This document shows positions 35,854 through 44,143 of a stretch of DNA of 64,000 bases, piece by piece. Under the pieces are notes generated by a model. That model was not told the DNA's origin. It saw only the letters and a program-made list of their open reading frames with translations, and did not search any database. This stretch comes from Salinibacter sp. 10B (GTDB taxonomy: Bacteria; Bacteroidota; Rhodothermia; Rhodothermales; Salinibacteraceae), in the NCBI RefSeq assembly GCF_002954405.1, contig NZ_MQWC01000004.1, forward strand, positions 2,345,909-2,409,908. The letters are read 5' to 3'. The number at the start of each line of letters is the position of its first letter. Positions within the stretch are counted from its first letter, which is position 1. The position numbers and the translations under genes were made by a program.

Positions 35854-36738
35854 TTACTCGACGTTTCGGATCTGCTCCTTAATCTTCTCGATTTCCTCCT
35901 TCATGTCCACAGCATGACGGGAGATGACCTCATCGTCGGCCTTGGCCCCAATCGTATTGGCCTCCCGGTGAATCTCCTGCGTGATAAATTTGAGCTTGCG
36001 CCCAGAGGGGTCGTCGCTGTCGAGGGCCTCCCGAAACATCTTAAGGTGGGAATGCAGGCGCACGCACTCCTCGGTAACGTCGAGCTTGTCCGCCAGCATG
36101 GCGATCTCGGTCTCGATCCGGTCCGAGTCAACCCGATCATCCTCGATGAGCTCCTCCAGCCGCTCTCGCAGGCGCGCCTGCCGTTCCTCCACCCGTTCCG
36201 GCGCCCGTTCTTCGATGGCGTTCAGGTGCTCATCGATCGCATGGGTTCGCTGCTCGAGATCGTCCTGGAGGGCTGTGCCCTCGTCCGCCCGCATCTGCTG
36301 CAGGTCCTCAATGGCCGCGTCCAAGGCCTCCAACACAAGGGGCCACGCACGCTGGATCTTGGCTGCCTCAAACTCCTCCTCCGCGGCAAAAATGTCCTCG
36401 AACTGGAGCAGGTGGTCGAGGCGAACGGGCTCCTTAATCTGAGCCGCGGCACTGAGCTGCTCTAGCCGCTGCTTGTAGCGCATGGCGGCGTCCGCATCGA
36501 TGGCATCCGGCAACGCCTCCGCATCGGCCTGCTCCACGCTCACGTCCACGTCGAACTGCCCTCGCTCAAAGGCGTCCTGGATCCGAGAGCGCACTTCTGC
36601 CTCCGCCTCGGCCATTGGGTCAGGGAGATGGACGTAGACGTTGAGGTGGCGCTTGTTGGTCGAGCGGAGTTCGACGGAGGCCGTGGCCCCCTCCCCACTG
36701 GCCCGACCATGGCCGAAGCCCGTCATGCTGCGAATCAT
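35854..36738 (-). CDS. YicC/YloC-family endoribonuclease-like protein
   Basis: A 294-residue protein with the two family regions: N-terminal MIRSMTGFGHGRASGEG and ELRSTNKRHLNVYVHLPD (~1-45), and the C-terminal DUF1732 with GRKLKFITQEIHREANTIGAK (in pieces) and MKEEIEKIKEQIRNVE. E. coli YicC is a hexameric ribonuclease acting on small RNAs; that activity is inferred here. It precedes gmk by 90 bases, the common YicC-Gmk arrangement. Confidence 0.95.
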   Translation of the reverse strand: MIRSMTGFGHGRASGEGATASVELRSTNKRHLNVYVHLPDPMAEAEAEVRSRIQDAFERGQFDVDVSVEQADAEALPDAIDADAAMRYKQRLEQLSAAAQIKEPVRLDHLLQFEDIFAAEEEFEAAKIQRAWPLVLEALDAAIEDLQQMRADEGTALQDDLEQRTHAIDEHLNAIEERAPERVEERQARLRERLEELIEDDRVDSDRIETEIAMLADKLDVTEECVRLHSHLKMFREALDSDDPSGRKLKFITQEIHREANTIGAKADDEVISRHAVDMKEEIEKIKEQIRNVE

Positions 36739-36902
36739 ACTGAAGGAGCGTGTTGCAGTGAGGGGATAGGCGTTGGGGAGCAGAGCAGCAGGCGTTGTGG
36801 GGCGCATACGTCCCAAGAACGCAAAACGCCGGGCGCCCCACGAGGCCAATCAGAAAAAGCCGAGCCTCGAATCGACTCGGCTCCTTCCGTGAACACAAAG
36901 GG

Positions 36903-36990
36903 CGGAGGGGGAGGGATTCGAACCCTCGGTACCCCAAGGGGGCACACTCGCTTTCCAGGCGAGCACCTTCGACCGCTCGGTCACCCCTCC
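36903..36990 (-). tRNA. tRNA-Ser (anticodon GGA)
   Basis: 88-nt class II tRNA on the minus strand: acceptor GGAGGGG/CCCCTCC, anticodon loop CTGGAAA in stem CTCGC...GCGAG, a long variable arm (TGCCCCCTTGGGGTA region) and T-arm GAGGGTTCGAATCCCTC, discriminator G. It lies between frr and yicC. Confidence 0.95.
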
Positions 36991-37016
36991 GGATGTGTAC
37001 ATTAGGAATGCGGAAT

Positions 37017-37077
37017 GGGGAGTGTGGAGTTCAACGTTGACGGTGGAGAATCTCCAAAATTCCGCACTCCCCACTCC
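37017..37077. repeat. Intergenic inverted repeat after frr
   Basis: Arms GGGGAGTGTGGAGTT (37017-37031) and an inverted counterpart ending GCACTCCCC (about 37059-37074) can pair with two mismatches around ~27 bases. It starts 16 bases after the frr stop and resembles in style the hairpins after rpsI and tRNA-Lys. Confidence 0.45.
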
Positions 37078-37092
37078 CGAACTACAAATTCG

Positions 37093-37662
37093 CTACACGT
37101 CCATAATCTTGTCTTTCTTCTTCTCGAGAAGCGTGTCCACCTGATCGGTGTGCGCATCGGTGATCTCCTGGAGGTCTTCTTCGCCCCCGTACCGCACGTC
37201 TTCCGACAAGTTCTCATCCTCGACGATGCGCTGGAGCTCGTTCTTGGCGTCGCGACGGATATTGCGGATCGAGATCTTGGCGTCTTCGGCACGCTCACGG
37301 GCCGTCTCCACCAACTCCTTGCGCCGCTCCTCCGAAAGGGGCGGGATGGGGATGCGGATCTTTTCCCCGTCGTTGTTCGGATTGAGGCCCAGGTCCGCCT
37401 TCATGATGCCCTTCTCAATGTCCTCCATCGCGTTGCGATCAAAGGGTTGCACGACAAGCAGGTCGGGCTGCGGGGCACTCACGCTGGCCACCTGGTTAAG
37501 GGGCGTCTGCGAGCCGTAGTAGTCCACCGTCACGTTTTCGAGCATGCCGGGGGACGCCCGTCCGGCACGAATCGTCTTAAGCTCCGACTGCAGATACGAT
37601 ACGGCTTCCTCCATTCGCTCGTCGGCCTCATCCAGCAGGTCCTGAATCGGGTCGTCGGGCAT
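37093..37662 (-). CDS. frr: Ribosome recycling factor
   Basis: Splits post-termination ribosomes with EF-G. 189 residues: LDEADERMEEAVSYLQSELK, TIRAGRASPGMLENVTVDYYG, NQVASVSAPQPDLLVVQPFD, RIPIPPLSEERRKELV and the C-terminal helix EITDAHTDQVDTLLEKKKD. ATG at 37662 matches the family. It follows pyrH by 52 bases, the conserved tsf-pyrH-frr order. Confidence 0.97.
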   Translation of the reverse strand: MPDDPIQDLLDEADERMEEAVSYLQSELKTIRAGRASPGMLENVTVDYYGSQTPLNQVASVSAPQPDLLVVQPFDRNAMEDIEKGIMKADLGLNPNNDGEKIRIPIPPLSEERRKELVETARERAEDAKISIRNIRRDAKNELQRIVEDENLSEDVRYGGEEDLQEITDAHTDQVDTLLEKKKDKIMDV

Positions 37663-37714
37663 AGGTCTGTGCGGCGAATGCGTGAGAGTGGCGAGAAAAG
37701 AGCGGGGTACTGTA

Positions 37715-38497
37715 TTACGCCGGCACGCGCTCAGCCGTCGCTTCCGTCCCATCCCAATGCACGCGGGTCCCCACGGTTTCTCCAGCCAGCAGGTCCGGCA
37801 GATTCCCCTCCCGTCCCATGTTGAACACGATGATCGGCATTTCCGATTCCTGGCAGAGCGTGAGGGCCGTCATGTCCATCACGCGCAGGTTCCGCTGAAT
37901 GACCTCCTGCCCGTGGATGCGAAGAAACCGCTCCGCGTCGTCGTTCTCTTCTGGGTCCGCGGTAAACACCCCATCCACGCGGGTCCCCTTCAGAATGACG
38001 TCGGCATCAATTTCGAGACCGCGGAGCGCCGCGGCCGTGTCGGTGGTGAAGTAGGGATTCCCGGTGCCGGCCCCAAAAATCACGACGCGTCCCTTTTCGA
38101 GATGGCGGATGGCCCGCCGCCGAATAAACGGCTCGGCGATCTCTTCCATCTTGATGCTCGACTGCAGGCGCGTCACGAGATCCACCTGCTCAAACGCATC
38201 CTGAAGGGCCATGCCGTTAATCATGGTGGCCAGCATGCCCATATAGTCGGCGTGCGCTCGCGTCATCCCTTCCATCGCATTTTCCACTCCCCGGAAAATG
38301 TTTCCTCCCCCGATGACGATTGCCACCTCGGCTCCCATCTCCACGGCCTTCCGGACCTCTTCGGCGTACGACCGGAGCACGGCCTCGTCGATGCCAAACT
38401 CACGCTCCCCCCCAAGAAGGGCCTCCCCACTGAGCTTCAGCAGAACACGCTGGTATTGCAGCTCCGAATGGCCATTGTCTGCAGAAGGGGGACTCAT
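37715..38497 (-). CDS. pyrH: Uridylate kinase
   Basis: Bacterial UMP kinase of the amino-acid-kinase fold, UMP to UDP. 260 residues: [66 protein letters not shown] and [22 protein letters not shown] 38497 is chosen; the next in-frame upstream ATG at 38521 adds eight residues. Ser/Ala-rich N-terminal tail. Confidence 0.97.
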   Translation of the reverse strand: MSPPSADNGHSELQYQRVLLKLSGEALLGGEREFGIDEAVLRSYAEEVRKAVEMGAEVAIVIGGGNIFRGVENAMEGMTRAHADYMGMLATMINGMALQDAFEQVDLVTRLQSSIKMEEIAEPFIRRRAIRHLEKGRVVIFGAGTGNPYFTTDTAAALRGLEIDADVILKGTRVDGVFTADPEENDDAERFLRIHGQEVIQRNLRVMDMTALTLCQESEMPIIVFNMGREGNLPDLLAGETVGTRVHWDGTEATAERVPA

Positions 38498-38706
38498 GAG
38501 CAAAGCGGAAATTGAAGGCAAGAGGGAGGACGTACGCAGGGGCCGAGCCGCACCGGCGCATCGACGGTGCTCTCGGCCCCACAGTCATGAACTCAATGCG
38601 GGCCAAGCAGTCACAACCCGGCGAAGATGGTCGCGCCGAGCAAACCCCTTCGTGCCCGGGAGCCCCCCAACAGCACGAAATCGAAGCTGGGGCGACGAAC
38701 CGGCGC

Positions 38707-39537
38707 TTAGTCTCCGAGTGCGTACCGGGTAAACCGGTTCACCGAAAGCCCCGCATCGTCGATCATTTCCTGCACGGAAACCGAGGAGTCCTTTACGAAG
38801 GCCTGCTCCAAGAGCACGTTGTCCTCGTAAAAGCGGTCGAGCTTGCCGTCCACGATCTGATCAATCACGTGCTCGGGCTTGCCTTCATTCAGCGCGGCTT
38901 CGCGGGCCACTTCGCGCTCCTCTTCGGTGACCTCTTCCGGCACCTCGTCGCGCGTGACGGCAATCGGGTCGAGTGCTGCGATCTGCATGGCCACGTCGCG
39001 CCCGGCCTCCTCCAGATCCCCGTCGCCTTCGACATCAACGAGGACGCCCAGCTTGGAGCCGGGATGGATGTACGAGATAATGCGGCCATCGTCACTCTCC
39101 AGCAGATCGACCCGGCGAACAGCCAGCTTCTCTCCAATCTTCCCGGTGAGTGCCACCAGCTCATCCTCGACTGTAGCGTCGTCCTCGTACGTGAGCGCCT
39201 TCAGGGCGTCGAGGTCAGAGGGACGCTCCGTGAGCGCCAGCTCCGCCACGCGGTTGGCAAACTCCTGGAATTCGTCGTTGCGCGCCACGAAGTCGGTCTC
39301 GCAGTTGACCTCTACAATGGCTCCAACCGAGGCATCGTCCGAAAGGGCCGTGACGACGAGCCCCTCATCGGCCTCTTTCGCGGCACGGTCCGAGGCCACT
39401 TCCTGCCCCTTCTTCCGCAGAATGCTCACGGCCTCGTCGAAGTCGCCGTCAGCCTCTTTCAGGGCCTCTTTGCAGTCCATCATGCCGACGCCCGTTGCGT
39501 CGCGCAGCTCTTTTACCTGTTTCGCAGAAATGCTCAT
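38707..39537 (-). CDS. tsf: Elongation factor Ts
   Basis: Nucleotide exchange factor for EF-Tu. 276 residues with the N-terminal UBA-like [37 protein letters not shown], then the core with [19 protein letters not shown] and a C-terminal [22 protein letters not shown]. Very acidic overall. 57 bases after rpsB. Confidence 0.97.
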   Translation of the reverse strand: MSISAKQVKELRDATGVGMMDCKEALKEADGDFDEAVSILRKKGQEVASDRAAKEADEGLVVTALSDDASVGAIVEVNCETDFVARNDEFQEFANRVAELALTERPSDLDALKALTYEDDATVEDELVALTGKIGEKLAVRRVDLLESDDGRIISYIHPGSKLGVLVDVEGDGDLEEAGRDVAMQIAALDPIAVTRDEVPEEVTEEEREVAREAALNEGKPEHVIDQIVDGKLDRFYEDNVLLEQAFVKDSSVSVQEMIDDAGLSVNRFTRYALGD

Positions 39538-39593
39538 GTCTGTGGGGGGTGAAGGTCTTCCGTGGGACGTTTGCGAGGGAAAAGGGGACGGAG

Positions 39594-40559
39594 TTACGCG
39601 GACTCCTTCTTCATCTTGCGCTCTTGGAGCCCTTCCATGACCGCATCCGTGATGGTAGACGTCACCAGCTCGATGGAGCTGAGCGCATCGTCGTTCACCG
39701 GCACCGGATAGTCAATCTTCTTCGGGTTGCCGTTGGTGTCGACCATGGCGATGATGGGGATGCCGAGATTGCGGGCCTCGCTTACGGCAATCTCCTCGCG
39801 CTTCACGTCAACGATGAAGATGGCCCCAGGCAGGCTCGCCATGTCGCGAATGCCGCCGAGCGTGTTCTCCAGCTTCTCATGCTCACGGAGGCGAAGCAGC
39901 TTCTCCTTCTTCTTCAGCTTGTCGAGCGTGCCATCCCGCTCCATCCGCTCAATCTCCTCCATGCGGCGAATCGACTTCCGGATCGTCTGGAAGTTGGTCA
40001 TCGTGCCCCCAAGCCAACGATCCACCATGTGAGGCATGCCGCACTCTTCGGCGTGCTCCCGCACAATGTCCTGTGCCTGCTTCTTCGTACCGGCAAACAG
40101 GATTTTCTTGCCGCGCCGGGCGAACCGCTTGGCCGCCTCGGCCGCCTTGTCGAGAAGGACCTGCGTTTGCATCAGGTCGATGATGTGGATGTTGTTCCGC
40201 TCCATGAAGATGTATTTCTCCATGCGCGGATTCCACCGGCTCGTGAGGTGCCCAAAGTGGGCCCCCGCCTTCAGCAGGTCCTCAATCGTTACGCGGTGGG
40301 ACGATTCCTGCTCGGACTCGCCCTCTTCGTCGGACGCCTCGCCACTCGAATCAGCATCGGTCGCAGCGTCGCCGGTGTCCGGCTGCTGCTCGCCCGCGTC
40401 GGGCGCCTCTGCTTCTTGTGCTTCTTGGTCGTCCGTTTGATCGTCCGTCTCCACTTCTTCTGAGGACTCGGCCTCCGCCGTGGATGCCTCGGCAGCTGCC
40501 TCCTCGGAGGATTCGTCGGGACTTGTGTCGGGGTCTTGCGTAGTTGTGTCGTCAGCCAT
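39594..40559 (-). CDS. rpsB: 30S ribosomal protein S2 with acidic N-terminal extension
   Basis: 321 residues. The S2 core starts near residue 89 ([83 protein letters not shown]). Before it lie ~86 residues with no Lys or Arg, made of Asp, Glu, Ser, Ala, Gln and Thr. S2 from most bacteria starts directly with the core. The ATG at 40559 is the only good start, and the extension is in frame without a break. It may be an adaptation to high salt; the length is unusual. Upstream of tsf as in most bacteria. Confidence 0.96.
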   Translation of the reverse strand: MADDTTTQDPDTSPDESSEEAAAEASTAEAESSEEVETDDQTDDQEAQEAEAPDAGEQQPDTGDAATDADSSGEASDEEGESEQESSHRVTIEDLLKAGAHFGHLTSRWNPRMEKYIFMERNNIHIIDLMQTQVLLDKAAEAAKRFARRGKKILFAGTKKQAQDIVREHAEECGMPHMVDRWLGGTMTNFQTIRKSIRRMEEIERMERDGTLDKLKKKEKLLRLREHEKLENTLGGIRDMASLPGAIFIVDVKREEIAVSEARNLGIPIIAMVDTNGNPKKIDYPVPVNDDALSSIELVTSTITDAVMEGLQERKMKKESA

Positions 40560-40777
40560 AAAAGTCGGAAAAGGAAATAGACATTGGGTTTAGACTACTA
40601 CGACCGTCATTTGCGCAGCGAAACCGCACGCTGGGCAGGAGAGCGCGGGGGAGTGGGAAGAGAGGGCGAGAGGGCAATGCAAGGAGTGCCCACACGCTCC
40701 CGTGCTCCCACGCCCTCATACTCAGGCGCGGTCAACCCACTGACGCATCGGGCCGTATGATTGATTTTGTGCAGTTT

Positions 40778-40837
40778 CGAATTGCGAGTGGCGAAGTGTC
40801 GAACTGAACCCATTCGACACTCGAAAATCGCAATTCG
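40778..40837. repeat. 26-bp inverted repeat after rpsI
   Basis: Arms 40778-40803 and 40813-40837 pair except for a 4-base internal loop and one bulge (CGAATTGCGA ... GTGTCGAA), with a 9-base loop. It starts 8 bases past the rpsI stop on the minus strand. It is A/T-balanced without a T-tract, so it looks more like a repeat of hairpin type than a classic terminator. Similar words (GAATTGCG, GTGGCGAA) recur at 62582-62650. Confidence 0.6.
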
Positions 40838-40844
40838 CCACTGT

Positions 40845-41243
40845 CTAACGTTTGCTGTACTGGCTCTTCTTCCGGGCACCGGGCTGGCCGTACTTCTTGC
40901 GCTCGACCATCCGGTCGTCGCGGGTCAGATAGCCGGCATCGCGGAGCGGGCCGCGCAGCTCCTCGTCGTACTCCACGAGGGCCCGGGCAATGCCGAGCCG
41001 AATGGCCTCGGCCTGGCCGGTCAGTCCGCCCCCGGACGCATTGACCTTCACGTTGAACTGACCAATCGTATCAGTCACGTCGAACGGCTGGTCGAGCGTG
41101 CGGCGGCGCCAGGGATTCGGGAAGTACTCGTCCGCGTCGTCCCCATTGATCTCAAAGCTGGATCCATCGCCGGGGCGCAGATAGACCCGCGCCGTCGCGG
41201 TCTTTCGACGGCCGATGGCCTGGAATTGCGTCATCGTTGGCAT
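40845..41243 (-). CDS. rpsI: 30S ribosomal protein S9
   Basis: 132 residues: QAIGRRKTATARVYLRPGDG, FNVKVNASGGGLTGQAEAIR, LGIARALVEYDEELRGPL, LTRDDRMVERKKYGQPGARK and the invariant C-terminal SKR that contacts P-site tRNA. ATG at 41243; a second ATG at 41234 is possible. It follows rplM by 44 bases. Confidence 0.97.
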   Translation of the reverse strand: MPTMTQFQAIGRRKTATARVYLRPGDGSSFEINGDDADEYFPNPWRRRTLDQPFDVTDTIGQFNVKVNASGGGLTGQAEAIRLGIARALVEYDEELRGPLRDAGYLTRDDRMVERKKYGQPGARKKSQYSKR

Positions 41244-41287
41244 GGCAAGGTCGTGCAGTCGTCAAAAAGAATCTCGTCAGCAAGGTG

Positions 41288-41734
41288 CTATGCTTCCTCA
41301 AGGGGAGCAGGCTGCTGGGCCTCATGTGGATGATCGGGGCCTGTGTACACCTTCAGTTTCTTCATCATCTTGCGCCCGAGAGGGCCCTGAGGCATCATCC
41401 CCTGTACGGCCCGCTCAATGAGCTGGGTGGGACGATCCTCTCGCACTTCTTCGGGAGACTCGGTATGGTCGCCGCCCGGATACCCGCTGTATCGGAGGTA
41501 TTCTTTGTCCTGCTCCTTGCGGCCGGTGAAGCGTGCCTCCTCGGCATTCACGACAACAACATAATCGCCCGTGTCCATATGGGGCGTGAATGTCGGCTTG
41601 TGCTTGCCGCGAAGGACGCGGGCAATGTCGGAGGCCAGACGACCCACCACGCGGTTCGTGGCGTCCACCACGTACCACTCGTGTTCAATGGTGCTGGGCT
41701 TGGCCTGGAAAGTCTTGAAGCTTTGCGTGTCCAT
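41288..41734 (-). CDS. rplM: 50S ribosomal protein L13
   Basis: 148 residues: EHEWYVVDATNRVVGRLASD, IARVLRGKHKPTFTPHMDTG, DYVVVVNAEEARFTGRK, ERAVQGMMPQGPLGRKMMKK, LKVYTGPDHPHEAQQP. First gene of the minus-strand ribosomal/translation series. The ATG at 41734 is chosen by family; the open frame to 41887 has no similarity. Confidence 0.97.
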   Translation of the reverse strand: MDTQSFKTFQAKPSTIEHEWYVVDATNRVVGRLASDIARVLRGKHKPTFTPHMDTGDYVVVVNAEEARFTGRKEQDKEYLRYSGYPGGDHTESPEEVREDRPTQLIERAVQGMMPQGPLGRKMMKKLKVYTGPDHPHEAQQPAPLEEA

Positions 41735-42060
41735 CGATAATTCAGTCGCGTCACTCGGGTCGAAGCGTACAGGTGAGGCCGAAATGGCCACAGGGACGAA
41801 CGGCCGCTCTCGCCTGTCCGTCCTGCAAACGAAAACGGCGGTCGTCGCCGCGTCCGTAGCCGAGGCCCAACGGCAAGCCTTTAGCACGGCCAGGGAGAGG
41901 GCAAGTTTTCACTGACGAAGAGATTCCTGCAATCTTGACGGAGAAATTGGCGTTGACGGAGGCGTGATGGTCTCTTATTGTGTAATGTTTTCTGTCCCGA
42001 TTGGGGGCGGTTCTCTATGAGTCTATTTCGGGTCCCCTGCGATCACGTGCTCCCTTCGCT
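41735..42060. other. Divergent promoter region rplM / ECF sigma
   Basis: 326 bases without a gene. It holds the leader of the rplM operon on one side and the sigma-factor promoter (41953-41981) on the other. No L13 leader fold is recognised by eye. Confidence 0.5.
41953..41981 (+). promoter_or_regulatory. Sigma-70-like promoter of the ECF sigma gene
   Basis: TTGACG (41953-41958), 17-base spacer, TATTGT (41976-41981), ending 80 bases before the ATG at 42061. Five of six and four of six matches to the consensus. Confidence 0.5.
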
Positions 42061-42693
42061 ATGACGACCCCCTCTTCTCACCTCCGTACCGTCCTCGACC
42101 AGCTCCCCTTCTCGGTGGAGAACACGGACGCTGCCAATGAGGCATTTCGGCGCTGGACAGAGGGGAAAGATCCGGATGCCGAACGCCTAGTGGACATGTG
42201 GACCTACTGCTACGTCTGTCGCTACTTCCTGACCAAGTCCACCGGCGATTCCTTCGACAGTGTCGCTGCTCCGTCCAAGCTCATTACCCGAGCCTACGAA
42301 AAGGTGCAGGAGAAACGCGACGAGGTACGGAACCCCAACCGGTACGCCAACTGGGTCAGCGTGGTCTGCAAAAACACCTTTTTGAACCACACCCGGTACG
42401 ACCGGACGGCAGAGTCGATCCACGAGGAGCGGGGCCCAACCCTTCGGGCCAACGAACCGCAACCCACTGCGGAATACGGATTCGTGCGGGAAGCCCTCGC
42501 AGATGCCATTGACCGCCTTCCCGACTACCTCCAACGACCCGCCCGGCTCTACTTTTTAGAAAACATGGAATTCGAGGAAATCAGTGAGGCGGTTGGAAAG
42601 GCCGTTCCCACCATTCGCACCTACAAGCACAAAGCACTACAGAAGCTCCGGAAAGATGACACCCTGCGCGAATACGTAGACCAGACGACCTAA
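42061..42693 (+). CDS. ECF-type RNA polymerase sigma factor
   Basis: A 210-residue sigma-70-family protein. Region 2 lies about 45-120 (LITRAYEKVQEKRDEVRNPN, RYANWVSVVCKNTFLNHTRY), and region 4 about 150-205 (EALADAIDRLPDYLQRPARL, YFLENMEFEEISEAVGKAVP, TIRTYKHKALQKLRKD). The HTH is normal. A Cys-containing WTYCYVCRYF segment in region 2 is unusual. The membrane protein 365 bases downstream on the same strand is a candidate anti-sigma partner. Confidence 0.88.
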   Translation: MTTPSSHLRTVLDQLPFSVENTDAANEAFRRWTEGKDPDAERLVDMWTYCYVCRYFLTKSTGDSFDSVAAPSKLITRAYEKVQEKRDEVRNPNRYANWVSVVCKNTFLNHTRYDRTAESIHEERGPTLRANEPQPTAEYGFVREALADAIDRLPDYLQRPARLYFLENMEFEEISEAVGKAVPTIRTYKHKALQKLRKDDTLREYVDQTT

Positions 42694-42788
42694 TGCAAAA
42701 AAGTATGAAGTCCTCTCAAGACAGGTTATGTCGGATCTCGCAATGTGTCTGTTCTAACAACACGTTCTTACAACGTGGGTTCTGACGT

Positions 42789-43007
42789 CTATTTCTCTCC
42801 CTGAGATTCGATTCTGCGTCTCGATTCTGCGTCGAAGTGTCCAGATAGATCTCTCGTTGCCGGATTATCCCCCTGTTCGTACCGCCCCCACACTGTACGA
42901 AGAGTCCTCATAATCCGTTGAGGAAATGTCTTGAACCGCTCCGAGATGTTTAGGATTGCTTTGAGAATTCCCGACTTTCGCCGGGGCTCCTCTGCATAAA
43001 CGAGCAT
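42789..43007 (-). CDS. Possible small basic protein
   Basis: 72 codons from an ATG at 43007, divergent from the membrane TPR gene by 50 bases. The product is basic in the middle (ERFKTFPQRIMRTLRTVWGR) and has no recognised family. It sits in the 365-base gap between the sigma factor and the TPR gene. It may be chance; base composition gives no strong support. Confidence 0.3.
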   Translation of the reverse strand: MLVYAEEPRRKSGILKAILNISERFKTFPQRIMRTLRTVWGRYEQGDNPATRDLSGHFDAESRRRIESQGEK

Positions 43008-43057
43008 GATCTACCGGGACATTTTTCCATCTTTGTTGCCTAGCGCCTCTCCTGCTC

Positions 43058-44077
43058 ATGGATGATGTCAAGGAGCAGATCCTGTCGTATTCAAACCTTT
43101 CCATCGAAGAACAGCGTGAAGTGGACGCCTACGTCGAGGACCATCCGGAGTGGGCTCCCCTTCTCCGTGACGTCCGCTCCCTGGAGTCGCTCCGTCGCGA
43201 GCGCTCAGAAGCCCCCGACGATGCCTCTCTTCTGTCGACATACGTCGCCGTCCAGCACTTTCACCCCGACACGGTTCCCTCCCACCTACAGGAGGCGTTT
43301 CGCCGCCTGGAAGAACGGTTCGATAAGGACCCGGCCCTCCGCGTACGCGCCGACGAACTCCGACAGCAGTTGGAGACGAAAGAAGCTGAGCTCGACCCCG
43401 CCTCTCACTTTGAGGAATTGACCGGACATTCCCTCGTCCCCGACGAGTCAGGGAAGGAAAACGCGGCCGAAGCACTCTCGGCTACTGAGCGCGCCTATGA
43501 CCGGAATACGCCCCCTGCCTCCCGATCGCTTCTCGACCATCTCCTCCAACTTCCCCTCGCCCTACGGCTGGGGGGGGCAGCCGCAGTCCTATTGCTGGGC
43601 ACCTACGCAGTGCTGTTCGCTGTTAGCATCTCTTCCCAGACGACCCTCAATCGGCTCGCGACGGTGCAGATGAGCGACCAAATGGTGGAGAGCTACTACA
43701 CCGCAAACACCCGTAGCGCGACGCCAACCTCGGATACGGCTTCTGCCAGCGATTTGTACCTCCGTGCTCTGTCGTCGCTTCGCGACGCACGCACCTCCAC
43801 CTTTGGGCTGTTCCCGAGTTACAATTCCGACTCGCTTCAGAGGGCTGAGTCGACGCTCACGCAGGTACTGGAGAAAACAGCCCAAGACTCCTTCCTTGCC
43901 CTCGAAGCACAATTCTATCTCGGGAAAACATACCTCGCGCAGGGACGCGTACCGGACGCCCGCGCCTGCTTCACGACTGTCGTTGAACTGGAGGGCCGCC
44001 GGGCCCAGGAAGCGCAGAACATCTTGGAGACCCTGCGCGAGGAGTATCCGGACCAGACGAACGGCGCCAGCTCGTAA
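43058..44077 (+). CDS. Single-pass membrane protein with TPR-like tail; possible anti-sigma partner
   Basis: 339 residues. The N-terminal ~160 are acidic and helical (MDDVKEQILSYSNLSIEEQR, EVDAYVEDHPEWAPLLRDVR), like zinc-less anti-sigma domains that start with a short helix bundle. One membrane helix follows (~171-191, GGAAAVLLLGTYAVLFAVSI), then an extracytoplasmic part with TPR-type repeats (~280-325, ALEAQFYLGKTYLAQGRVPD and ARACFTTVVELEG). Cytosolic N-terminus, outer TPR and position after the sigma gene together suggest control of that sigma factor; this is inference. Confidence 0.7.
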   Translation: MDDVKEQILSYSNLSIEEQREVDAYVEDHPEWAPLLRDVRSLESLRRERSEAPDDASLLSTYVAVQHFHPDTVPSHLQEAFRRLEERFDKDPALRVRADELRQQLETKEAELDPASHFEELTGHSLVPDESGKENAAEALSATERAYDRNTPPASRSLLDHLLQLPLALRLGGAAAVLLLGTYAVLFAVSISSQTTLNRLATVQMSDQMVESYYTANTRSATPTSDTASASDLYLRALSSLRDARTSTFGLFPSYNSDSLQRAESTLTQVLEKTAQDSFLALEAQFYLGKTYLAQGRVPDARACFTTVVELEGRRAQEAQNILETLREEYPDQTNGASS

Positions 44078-44079
44078 CC

Positions 44080-44115
44080 AAATAGAAAACGGGCGCCAGC
44101 CGAGGCCGGCACCCG
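44080..44115 (-). terminator. Terminator between dnaN and the TPR gene
   Basis: Hairpin 44090-44115 (CGGGCGCCAGCC with GCCGGCACCCG, three-base loop) followed on the minus strand by TTTTCTATTT. It fits an intrinsic terminator for dnaN, and the stem also serves the convergent plus-strand gene. Confidence 0.65.
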
Positions 44116-44143
44116 CACTCCTCTCTAAGATGAGGACTGGACC

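Noticed and set aside
36850-37074. Small frame reading WKASVPPWGTEGSNPSPSA across tRNA-Ser
   Set aside because: It is the translation of the tRNA-Ser gene itself, a frequent false gene call.
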